Source: Aquabacterium sp. CECT 9606
Lineage (GTDB): Bacteria > Pseudomonadota > Gammaproteobacteria > Burkholderiales > Burkholderiaceae_C
Direction: 5' to 3'
DNA length: 64,000 nucleotides
Assembly (NCBI RefSeq): GCF_918741295.1
Contig: NZ_CAKKNB010000001.1
Coordinates: 558,001 to 622,000 of the forward strand
Of this stretch, positions 52,854 to 60,868 are shown in pieces. Position 1 is the first letter of the stretch; each line of letters starts with the position of its first letter. The notes under the pieces are model-generated. The model had not been told where the DNA came from, did no database searches, and saw only the letters and a program-made list of their open reading frames with translations. The position numbers and the translations under genes are program-made.

Positions 52854-55067
52854 TCAGCTCGGCAGGGCCACGGTGGACAGCACGAAGGCCCGCACGTCGC
52901 TGGCGTCGTAGCCCAGCTCGGAACCCCAACCGTCCGTGGCCATCGAGTCCACGTACAGGTTCTCACTGAAGCCCGCCACCACGCAGTCCATGCTGCTGCA
53001 GCCCGGGGCCGGGTTCAGCGTCATGAGGTTGTTCACGGTCTCGACCGCGGTGCCGCCTCCGGTGTCCTCGTTGACCAGCGTGCCCGGGTCATCCACCGAC
53101 GAGTTCCGGCTGACCACCGCTTGAGTGCCACGCACGACGCTGAAGCTGTACTGCGCAAAGCCGTGCGGGTGGTAAGCGGTGTAGGGCATGGCCACGTTGT
53201 CTGCGGGCTCCGAGATGAGCACGCCGCAGCACGGATCGGCCAGCGTCGCCCCGATCGATGGGGCGCCGATGGACGCGAAGCAGCGGTTGTTGTCCACATG
53301 CAAGGTGATGACCATGCTGTTGCCCGACACGAGGCCCAGCGGTGCGGCATCGGTGGTGTAGATTGTGCCGCTCAAGTCGGGCACATCAGGCACCACGTAC
53401 TTGATGTCCAGTGCCCCGACGTTGATGGGCTGGCCTTGTGCATCGAACAGGTCCACCTTGAGCTGGTAGTGGTCGCTTTCATCGGTGGTGCCCGACACGG
53501 TCGTGCCGTCTTCGTGAAAGACCAGGCCGGGTGCAAAGGCATTGGTCGGGAACTTGGCACTGCTCAGGTGTTCCACGATTTCACCCGCACTGGGTGGGGT
53601 GTCCCACACGCCTTCAGGCGCCACCGAGGCATAGGGGATCTTGGTCAGGTCGGGCACGAAGCTTCCGCTGCCATCGGCCACGGGGGCCGGCCCCAAGGTG
53701 TAAGGCGTCCACGCCGGCACATCGCCAGTGGGGGTGCTGACCTCGTGCCGGTAGTAGTGCTGGATGCCATCCTTGAGCGCCACGAAGCTGCCACTGGTGC
53801 CGCGTCGCCATGAGACCTGGTAGTAGCGCACGCCCAGGGCTTCCAGCTCGTTCGAGAACAACAGGCGCGGGCGCAGCAAACTGCCCCAAGGCTGCCCCGC
53901 CTCCGTCAGGCCCAGCTTGGCCGCCACTTCAGCGGGTGGCTTGGTGTCGCGCAGCTCTTTGCTGGTGCCGTATATCTTGCTCAAGGGCGTGCCGCCAATG
54001 GCCAGGAAGGCCACCCAACGGCCATGGCCCTCGGGGCCGACCACGGGCGGGCAGGGCGAGCAGGTGTGGGCCAAGGGGCTGTTGGTGTACAGCGTGACCT
54101 CGGTGCCGCACTGGTAGTCCCACCAGGTATGGCAGGCGATGGGCGTGGGCGCGTAGATCGACACGTCGAAAAAGCCGAACAGCTTTTGCGTGGCCTTGAA
54201 GTACAGGTCGGGCGTGTCGTGGTTCAGGCAGCCTTGGAAGAACAAGGTGCTGAAGTGGCCGCACTCGTCGGTGTGCGCGGTGCCCACGCGCTGCTTGGTC
54301 ACGAAGCGTGGGTAGAAGTAGCACAGCAGGGGGCGGATCAGGATCGGGTTCTGGATCAAGGCTTGCTGAAACTGCAGGCGGCTGCCCACCTTGGCCACGT
54401 AGCGCAACTCGGTGGCATCGCTCAGCTGTGTCAGCAGGCGCGCCCCTTCGGCATCCAGCCGGTGCTCGGACTGGGCCATGCGCACCAAGGGGGCCGACGG
54501 GCCGATCTCAGGCCGAGGCTCCGGGAAAGGCCGTGGCTTGACGATCAACTCGCGGATGCGCTCGATGACCAGATCGGGCAGCTTGGGGATGATGATGAAC
54601 AAGGGGTCCACTTCGTAGATCTCGACCGTGGCGTTGCACACCGGGAAGTTTTCCCAGGTGCCCCCAATCTGCACGCGCTTGATCAAGTTGCCTTTCACAA
54701 AGCAGGCACTGCGCCACCAGCAATGCCAGATATCAGGAAAGACTTTGAAGCGCGCCTGCAACACCGGTTGACGCGGGTTGTAGCGCAGGTGCTGCTCCAG
54801 CGCACCCCGGCGAATCAGCTCGTCAAAGCTGGGCAATTTCTCGGTGGTGGCGGGCCCCACCAGCACACGCAGGCTGGTGGCGGTGGCCGCGGCCGTGAAC
54901 TTCAGACGGGCCTCGCCCTTCTCGGTCAAGGGGGCGCTGGCCAGCAAGGCGGCCTCCGAGCTGAAGACATAAGCGACCGCGCTGGTCTTGCCGTGCGAGG
55001 CCGTATCGTCGGGCAGTTCGGCCTGCACGACAATGTCGATGGGATGGGTGTTGTCCGAGGTGTTCAT
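52854..55067 (-). CDS. Large uncharacterised Cys-rich protein
   Basis: A 737-residue protein that I do not recognise. There is no signal peptide or membrane segment. Residues 1-80 look like a small beta domain. The middle has aromatic- and Cys-rich stretches (FPDIWHCWWRSACF, CGHFSTLFFQGCL, CHTWWDYQCG, HTCSPCPP). The C-terminal 250 residues are beta-rich (YQLKVDLFDAQGQPINV, SMVITLHVDNNRCFASIG). AGGAG upstream fixes the ATG at 55067. It stands alone between convergent and divergent neighbours and may be a structural or repeat-organised surface or intracellular protein. Confidence 0.6.
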   Translation of the reverse strand: MNTSDNTHPIDIVVQAELPDDTASHGKTSAVAYVFSSEAALLASAPLTEKGEARLKFTAAATATSLRVLVGPATTEKLPSFDELIRRGALEQHLRYNPRQPVLQARFKVFPDIWHCWWRSACFVKGNLIKRVQIGGTWENFPVCNATVEIYEVDPLFIIIPKLPDLVIERIRELIVKPRPFPEPRPEIGPSAPLVRMAQSEHRLDAEGARLLTQLSDATELRYVAKVGSRLQFQQALIQNPILIRPLLCYFYPRFVTKQRVGTAHTDECGHFSTLFFQGCLNHDTPDLYFKATQKLFGFFDVSIYAPTPIACHTWWDYQCGTEVTLYTNSPLAHTCSPCPPVVGPEGHGRWVAFLAIGGTPLSKIYGTSKELRDTKPPAEVAAKLGLTEAGQPWGSLLRPRLLFSNELEALGVRYYQVSWRRGTSGSFVALKDGIQHYYRHEVSTPTGDVPAWTPYTLGPAPVADGSGSFVPDLTKIPYASVAPEGVWDTPPSAGEIVEHLSSAKFPTNAFAPGLVFHEDGTTVSGTTDESDHYQLKVDLFDAQGQPINVGALDIKYVVPDVPDLSGTIYTTDAAPLGLVSGNSMVITLHVDNNRCFASIGAPSIGATLADPCCGVLISEPADNVAMPYTAYHPHGFAQYSFSVVRGTQAVVSRNSSVDDPGTLVNEDTGGGTAVETVNNLMTLNPAPGCSSMDCVVAGFSENLYVDSMATDGWGSELGYDASDVRAFVLSTVALPS

Positions 55068-55214
55068 GGTCCGCACTCCTGAGTTGATGCACCTTGTATC
55101 AAGGCTTGTGGCGACTCTAGGACTGTGGTGTGCTCTGTGCTTCCCCATACCTTAGGGATGAGGCTGGTTCACATTAGGGGGCATCATCACCCACGCCATT
55201 CAAGGAACCAAGTC

Positions 55215-55478
55215 ATGAGTGAAGAACGTCCTGTGCTGCCATTGCCCACCCTCAAGCTGGGCATCTACCGCCACTACAAAGGTGAGCGCTATCAGGTCTA
55301 TGGCGTGGCCCGCCACAGCGAGACGCTGGAGGCCTTGGTGGTCTACCGGCCCCTGTATGGTGAAGGCGCTTTGTGGGTGCGGCCCTATGCCATGTTCACT
55401 GGCCGCATCGCCATCGATGGGGTAGAGCAACCTCGTTTTGAATGGGTGGATGCGGGCCACGACGGCGCCCTGCATTGA
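55215..55478 (+). CDS. DUF1653 protein
   Basis: An 87-residue protein with the DUF1653 pattern: GIYRHYKGERYQVYGVARHSETLEALVVYRPLYG and the tail WVRPYAMFTGRIAIDGVEQPRFEWV. The domain is a small SH3-like fold of unknown role, common next to housekeeping genes. AAGGAA precedes the start at 55215; longer versions run into non-coding sequence. Confidence 0.88.
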   Translation: MSEERPVLPLPTLKLGIYRHYKGERYQVYGVARHSETLEALVVYRPLYGEGALWVRPYAMFTGRIAIDGVEQPRFEWVDAGHDGALH

Positions 55479-55558
55479 TGGAATAGCGGGCATTGCGCCG
55501 GTCAATTCAGCGTTTAAGTTTTTGGGGCGGGGCCAGATACTGAGGTCAGCTGAAAAGG

Positions 55559-56593
55559 ATGCCGACCATGTCACGCCTCAACCTTCACCACATGATGGGC
55601 TGGATCACCGCCGCCGTGGTTCGCCATCCCCACGACCTGATCGCCCACGTCGCCGAGCGCGTGCAGGCCAGCAGGCCTGCCGCGCGCAAAGCCGTGGCGC
55701 GATTGGTGGACGCCGGTTGGTTGGTCAAAGAGGGCAGTACCTCCCGCCCCGTGTACCGTCCGGGGTCGTTTCGCCAAGTGGTGACGAGCTACCCTTTGCA
55801 AGGCCTGGTCGAAGACGTGCCTTGGGAGCGCGACTTCATGCCCAACTTTGTGTTGCCGCCGCAGGTGCAGCGCATGGCCCAGCACGTCTTCAACGAGATC
55901 CTGAACAACGCGATTGACCACAGCGGCGGCACCACCGTCACCGTGTCTTTGCGCCAGACGCCCAACCACGTGCAGCTGCTGGTGTCCGATGATGGCCGGG
56001 GCCTGTTCGACCGCATCCGCGAGTCATTCGCCATCGACGATGCGCAGCACGCCATGCTGGAGCTCAGCAAAGGCAAACTCACCAGCCAGCCTGACCGGCA
56101 CACCGGCCGAGGCCTGTTCTTCTCGGCCCAGTTGGCCGATGTGTTCGAGGTGCATGCCAATGGCTCGAACTTCCAGCGCCGTGGCTGGGACGGTGGCGGC
56201 TGGCATTGCGGCAAGCCCTTGGCCCGCCAGGGCACGTCGGTTTACGCGTCCATTGCGCTGGACACCGAACGCACTTTGGATTCGGTCTTGAACGTGTGGA
56301 GCATCGACCGCCAGGGCATCGCGTTTGACCGCACCCGCGTGCCTTTGCGCCTGCTGCTGTCGACCAACACCGCCTTGGATTCGCGCTCGCAAGCCCGCCG
56401 TGCGGCGTCAAGGTTGCAGCAATTCAGCCATGCCCGGATCGACTTCAGTGGCGTGTCCGACATTGGCCACAGTTTTGCCGACGAATTGTTCCGCGTGTTC
56501 GCGGGCCAGCATCCTGAGCTGGAACTGGTGGCCGAGAACATGTCGCCCAAAGTGGCCAACCTGGTCCACGCGACGATTTCCGGCCAGGCATGA
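55559..56593 (+). CDS. HTH / HATPase_c / STAS-like (DUF4325) regulator
   Basis: A 344-residue cytoplasmic protein: an N-terminal winged-helix-like region (about 20-65; VQASRPAARKAVARLVDAGWL), a GHKL ATPase domain with N-box FNEILNNAIDHSGG and G-boxes DDGRGLFD and HTGRGLFFSA, and a C-terminal DUF4325 STAS-like domain (ARIDFSGVSDIGHSFADELFRVF). This order suggests an anti-sigma or ATP-dependent switch protein working with a DNA site rather than a sensor kinase, since there is no phospho-acceptor His domain. An ATG at 55568 is an alternative start. Confidence 0.85.
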   Translation: MPTMSRLNLHHMMGWITAAVVRHPHDLIAHVAERVQASRPAARKAVARLVDAGWLVKEGSTSRPVYRPGSFRQVVTSYPLQGLVEDVPWERDFMPNFVLPPQVQRMAQHVFNEILNNAIDHSGGTTVTVSLRQTPNHVQLLVSDDGRGLFDRIRESFAIDDAQHAMLELSKGKLTSQPDRHTGRGLFFSAQLADVFEVHANGSNFQRRGWDGGGWHCGKPLARQGTSVYASIALDTERTLDSVLNVWSIDRQGIAFDRTRVPLRLLLSTNTALDSRSQARRAASRLQQFSHARIDFSGVSDIGHSFADELFRVFAGQHPELELVAENMSPKVANLVHATISGQA

Positions 56594-56617
56594 AAAAAGC
56601 GGCCTGAGCCGCTTTTT
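56594..56617. terminator. Bidirectional intrinsic terminator
   Basis: AAAAAGCGGC and GCCGCTTTTT form a perfect 10-bp stem with loop CTGA. T/A tracts on both sides allow it to stop transcription from the regulator gene (rightward) and from the cold-shock gene (leftward). Confidence 0.9.
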
Positions 56618-56638
56618 GGTGCGATCACCGCGCGCTGA

Positions 56639-56854
56639 TTACAGCGGGCGAATGTTCGAAGCTTGGGGGCCCTTTTGGCCTTGCTTGACTTCGAATTCCA
56701 CGCGTTGGTTTTCTTGCAGGCTGCGGAAGCCGCCTTCGCTGCGGATTTCGCTGAAGTGGGCGAACAGGTCCTTGCTGCCATCTTCAGGAGCGATGAAGCC
56801 AAAGCCCTTGCCGTCGTCAAACCATTTCACGGTGCCAGTTTGTGTCGTACTCAT
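56639..56854 (-). CDS. csp: Cold-shock protein
   Basis: A 71-residue CSD protein: [15 protein letters not shown] with RNP1, and DLFAHFSEI with RNP2. It binds single-stranded RNA or DNA. AAGGA upstream sets the ATG at 56854. A leader of more than 200 bases without a gene precedes it, as usual for temperature-controlled csp mRNAs. Confidence 0.95.
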   Translation of the reverse strand: MSTTQTGTVKWFDDGKGFGFIAPEDGSKDLFAHFSEIRSEGGFRSLQENQRVEFEVKQGQKGPQASNIRPL

Positions 56855-57085
56855 GGATGTTGTTCCTTGTAGAGTGATTGAAAAGATTAAGAATCCGCGC
56901 AAGCTTGCTTTGGGCAAAACCTGTGCGGCAGAAACACTCAAGAAACGTCAAACCGGGAGTTGAAACCTGGACCGTGTCGGCAGCGTTGAACAAGTTCAGC
57001 GTGCGTGGCGGTAGAAAACGAAGACCTTGAGGAAACGGTCTTGTGCATGTCTGTGGGCTTAATGTACCTGCATTGCACCAAAATG
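56855..57085 (-). promoter_or_regulatory. Long untranslated leader upstream of csp
   Basis: About 230 bp lie between the csp start and the end of the hemolysin III gene, lower in GC than the surroundings, with no supportable gene. Csp genes usually have structured leaders that change with temperature; I did not resolve a specific fold. Confidence 0.4.
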
Positions 57086-57700
57086 TCACGCCACGAATTT
57101 CAGCACGGTGAAATAGTGGCTGGCGGTGCCACCCAGCACGAACAGGTGCCAGATGCCATGGGCGTGCCGCATGCGCTTGTCGATCACGTAGAAAATGATG
57201 CCCACGGTATAGAGCAGCCCGCCCGCCACCAGCCAATGCCAGCCACCATCTTGCAGACCATCCATCAAGGGCACGGCGGCCGCCACGCCGCACCAGCCCA
57301 TCAGCACATACAGTGGCACCGAAGGCACAGTGTCACGGCCCCACCACAGCTCCTTGCAGATGCCGATGGCGGCCAGCGTCCACACAAAGGCGAACAGCGA
57401 CCAGCCCAGCGTGCCGTGCAAGGTGACCAGGGTGAAGGGGGTGTAGGTGCCGGCGATGAGCAGGTAGATGGCGCAATGGTCGACCTTGGCCCAGCGCTCC
57501 TTGCTGGCGCCGCGGATGCTGTGGTACATCGCCGAGGCCGCGTACAGCAGCACCATCGTCAGGCCAAAGATGCTGAAGCTGACGATCTTCAAGGCATCGC
57601 CTGCTTGCAGTGCCTGGGCGACCAACACGGCCGAGCCAGCCACGGCCAAAGCCAGCCCCAGCAAGTGGGTGGCACTGTTGAATCGTTCCCCGTGGTACAT
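57086..57700 (-). CDS. Hemolysin III family (PAQR-type) membrane protein
   Basis: A 204-residue protein with seven transmembrane segments and PAQR hallmarks: SAMYHSI, DHCAIYLLIAGTYTPF, and the C-terminal ASHYFTV His. The bacterial branch is called hemolysin III or YqfA; probable metal-dependent hydrolase fold. The ATG at 57700 gives the standard start (MYHGERFNSATHL); a GTG at 57739 would overlap the divergent dinB start. Confidence 0.9.
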   Translation of the reverse strand: MYHGERFNSATHLLGLALAVAGSAVLVAQALQAGDALKIVSFSIFGLTMVLLYAASAMYHSIRGASKERWAKVDHCAIYLLIAGTYTPFTLVTLHGTLGWSLFAFVWTLAAIGICKELWWGRDTVPSVPLYVLMGWCGVAAAVPLMDGLQDGGWHWLVAGGLLYTVGIIFYVIDKRMRHAHGIWHLFVLGGTASHYFTVLKFVA

Positions 57701-57729
57701 GACAGCAAGCCCTGTTTGATGTGACGTTG

Positions 57730-58950
57730 ATGATGACACGCTCTTGGGTGGCCCACCTGGACATGGACGCGTTTTACGCCTCCGTGGAGCTGCTGCGCTA
57801 CCCCGAATTGCGGGGGCAGCCCGTGGTGATCGGGGGTGGTCAGCGTCACCAACCTGTCATGCAGGACGATGGCACGCGCCGCTTTTCAGTGCTGCGCGAC
57901 TATGCCGGCCGGGGCGTGGTCACCACCGCCACCTACGAGGCGCGCGCCCTGGGCGTGCATTCGGCCATGGGCATGATGAAAGCGGCGGTGCTGGCGCCCC
58001 AGGCCGTGCTGCTGCCGGTTGATTTCGAGCAATACAGGCACTACTCACGTCGCTTCAAGGCCGCCGTGGCCGAGATCGCGCCAGTGATTGAAGACCGGGG
58101 TGTCGATGAGATCTACATCGACCTGAATGCTTTGCCCGGCGTGCACGATGCCGTGGGTGATGATCCCCATGGCGGCGTGCGCGCCTTGGCTCAGCGCATC
58201 AAGGACCGGGTGCGCGAGGCCACGGGCCTGAGTTGTTCGGTGGGCGTGACGCCCAACAAGCTATTGTCCAAGCTGTGCTCAGACCTGGAAAAGCCCAATG
58301 GCCTCACGGTGTTGACCGAGGAAGACATCCCCACGCGCATCTGGCCTTTGCCCGCCAAGCGCATCAACGGCATTGGCCCCAAATCTTCGGCCCGCCTCGA
58401 AGCCTTGGGCATCCACACCATTGGCGACCTGGCCGCGGCCCAACCCGCTTGGCTGATCGAGCAGTTCGGGGCCAATTACGGGGCTTGGTTGCACGAGGCC
58501 GCGCATGGCCGCGATGACCGCATGGTGGTGACCTGGCGCGAGCCCAAATCCATCAGCCGCGAGACGACCTTTGAGCGCGATCTGCACGCCCGCGACGACC
58601 GTGAGGCGCTGGGCGAGATCTTCACGCGCCTGTGCGAAAAGCTGGCGGGCGATCTGCTCCGCAAGGGTTATGTGGCCAAGACGATTGGCGTCAAGCTGCG
58701 CTACACCGACTTCAAGATCGCCACGCGCGAGATCACCTTGCCCGCCCACACGGCCGACGCCCGCGACATCCGCCTGTGGGCCGGCCGCTGCCTGAAGAAG
58801 GTGCCGCTGGACCAGCGCCTGCGTTTGCTGGGGGTGCGCGCCGGGGCCTTGTGCAAGCTGGAAGATCTGCCCGCCTTGGAGGCGGCATCCGGCGTCACGG
58901 AGCGGCCGCTCGAATACACCTTGCCGCTGTTCGACTGGAACGAGCCATGA
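57730..58950 (+). CDS. dinB: DNA polymerase IV (Y family)
   Basis: The product is about 406 residues. The catalytic palm motifs are HLDMDAFYASVE (first Asp) and DRGVDEIYIDL (second acidic pair), with CSVGVTPNKLLSKLCSDLEKP and the HhH region GIGPKSSARLEALGI. It performs error-prone translesion synthesis. Likely starts are ATG 57730 or 57733; a GTG at 57721 also exists. No LexA-type box was recognised in the very short divergent region. Confidence 0.93.
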   Translation: MMTRSWVAHLDMDAFYASVELLRYPELRGQPVVIGGGQRHQPVMQDDGTRRFSVLRDYAGRGVVTTATYEARALGVHSAMGMMKAAVLAPQAVLLPVDFEQYRHYSRRFKAAVAEIAPVIEDRGVDEIYIDLNALPGVHDAVGDDPHGGVRALAQRIKDRVREATGLSCSVGVTPNKLLSKLCSDLEKPNGLTVLTEEDIPTRIWPLPAKRINGIGPKSSARLEALGIHTIGDLAAAQPAWLIEQFGANYGAWLHEAAHGRDDRMVVTWREPKSISRETTFERDLHARDDREALGEIFTRLCEKLAGDLLRKGYVAKTIGVKLRYTDFKIATREITLPAHTADARDIRLWAGRCLKKVPLDQRLRLLGVRAGALCKLEDLPALEAASGVTERPLEYTLPLFDWNEP

Positions 58951-59002
58951 ACCCAGCGCACAATGGAGGGTTAGGCCATCGCGGCCCTTTGCCTTGCCCA
59001 CC

Positions 59003-60865
59003 ATGATCTGGAACCGACTCGACCGCATCGCCCACGTTCTGCGCCCACACCGCCAGGCGGCCGTCCTTTTGATCGACGCTGGCTTGATCGTGCTGGCCTG
59101 GCACGCCACCTACCTGTTCCGCATGGGGGTCGAGCGCTGGCTGCACGAACGCCCCGCTTACGACACGGTGGTGCTGTTCGGCGTGATTGCGGTCTACAGC
59201 GCTGTGTCCTGGGCACTGGGCGTGCCGCGCGCGGCTTGGCGCTACACCAGCTTCAACGAGATCACGCGGCTGGGTTGGGTCTGCCTGGGCGGTGGCCTGG
59301 CGAGCGCGGTGGTGGTGTTGATGGCGCAATTGGTGGAGATTCCTCGCGCTGTGCTGGCTTTGCACCCTTTCATGGTCCTGGTGACCTGGTCATTGGCGCG
59401 CATGTTGGTGCGCATGCTCAGCGAGCAATCGCGAGCGCGGCGCCAGGGTGGCGATGCCACCGGGCGCCGGGCCCTCGTGTTGGGCGCGGGCGCGGCGGCC
59501 AAATTGCTGATCGCGGGCATCCAGCACCGGGGCTGGACCGTGCTCGGCTTGCTCGATGACGACCCGCGCAAGCATGGGGCCCGCATGGCCGGCGTCACCG
59601 TGTGGGGCGGCCTGGACAAGCTCAAGGACGAAGGCACGCTTGACGACGTGACCCACCTGGTTCTGGCCATGCCCTCCGCCACAGGGGCTCAACGCAAGCG
59701 CGCCCTCGACATGGCCGCCGCAACAGGCCTGCCCGTGTTGACCGTGCCCAGCGCCGATGAGCTTCGCGAAGGCGGCTCGCGCATCGACCGCGTGCGCGAC
59801 ATCGAACCTGACGACCTGCTGGGCCGCGAACCCGTCAAGCTGGACGAGTCCGCGCTGTCGGCCCTGATCAGTGGCCAGACTGTGATGGTGACAGGCGCGG
59901 GCGGCTCAATCGGCTCCGAGCTGTGCCGCCAGATCGCGCGTTTTGGGCCCAGCCGGCTGGTGCTGTTCGAGCTGAGCGAATTCGCGCTGTACAACATCGA
60001 GCAGGACTTGAGCGAGCGCTTTCCGCGTGTGCCGCTGGTACGTCTGGTGGGCGATGTGAAAGACTTGCCCGAACTGCGCCGCGTGATGAACGCGCACAGG
60101 CCCGACCTGGTCTTCCACGCGGCGGCTTACAAGCACGTGCCCTTGATGGAAGACGACAACGCCTGGATCGCCCTGCGCAACAACACGCTGGGCACCTACC
60201 AGGTGGCGCAGGCGGCGGGTGAATGCGGCGTCAAGCGCTTCGTGCTCATCTCCACCGACAAGGCCGTCAACCCGACCAATGTGATGGGCGCCACCAAGCG
60301 CGCGGCCGAGATGGTGGTGTCGCACTGGGCCGCCCAGATGCCCGGCACGCGCTACATGGCCGTGCGCTTTGGCAATGTGCTGGGCTCCAGTGGCAGCGTG
60401 ATCCCCAAGTTCAAGGAGCAGATCGCCAAGGGCGGGCCGGTCACGGTCACGCACCCCGACATCACTCGCTATTTCATGACCATCCCCGAGGCGGCGCAAC
60501 TGGTGCTGCAGGCGGCGGTGCTGGCCGAATCGGGCCAGGTTTTCGTGATGGACATGGGGGCGGCGGTGCGCATTGCTGACCTGGCGCGCGAAATGATCCT
60601 GCTGTCCGGCCACACCGAGGCCGAGATTCCCATCGTGTTCAGCGGCCTGCGCCCCGGCGAGAAATTGTTCGAAGAATTGCTGGCCGACGCCGACACCTCG
60701 CTGGCCACGCCGCACCCCCGGTTGCGCCTGGCCCAATTGCGTGGCGAATTGCCCGCCGACTGGATCGAGCGCCTGCTGGCCTTGGCCCAGGACGAATCGG
60801 CCAGCGTGCCCAGCACCTTGCGCCAGCGCCTGCATGGCCTGGTGCCGGAGTACCAGCCCCGGTGA
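59003..60865 (+). CDS. CapD/WbpM/PglF-type NDP-sugar 4,6-dehydratase or epimerase
   Basis: A 620-residue protein: four N-terminal transmembrane helices (about 10-130), a CoA-binding-like Rossmann domain (LVLGAGAAAKLLIAGIQ), and a C-terminal extended SDR domain with VTGAGGSIGSELCRQ and the catalytic motif STDKAVNPTNVMGATKRAAE. The Met in place of the usual Tyr is typical of this family. It makes deoxy-sugar nucleotides for surface polysaccharide. No other glycan genes are visible in the window. Confidence 0.92.
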   Translation: MIWNRLDRIAHVLRPHRQAAVLLIDAGLIVLAWHATYLFRMGVERWLHERPAYDTVVLFGVIAVYSAVSWALGVPRAAWRYTSFNEITRLGWVCLGGGLASAVVVLMAQLVEIPRAVLALHPFMVLVTWSLARMLVRMLSEQSRARRQGGDATGRRALVLGAGAAAKLLIAGIQHRGWTVLGLLDDDPRKHGARMAGVTVWGGLDKLKDEGTLDDVTHLVLAMPSATGAQRKRALDMAAATGLPVLTVPSADELREGGSRIDRVRDIEPDDLLGREPVKLDESALSALISGQTVMVTGAGGSIGSELCRQIARFGPSRLVLFELSEFALYNIEQDLSERFPRVPLVRLVGDVKDLPELRRVMNAHRPDLVFHAAAYKHVPLMEDDNAWIALRNNTLGTYQVAQAAGECGVKRFVLISTDKAVNPTNVMGATKRAAEMVVSHWAAQMPGTRYMAVRFGNVLGSSGSVIPKFKEQIAKGGPVTVTHPDITRYFMTIPEAAQLVLQAAVLAESGQVFVMDMGAAVRIADLAREMILLSGHTEAEIPIVFSGLRPGEKLFEELLADADTSLATPHPRLRLAQLRGELPADWIERLLALAQDESASVPSTLRQRLHGLVPEYQPR

Positions 60866-60868
60866 TGC

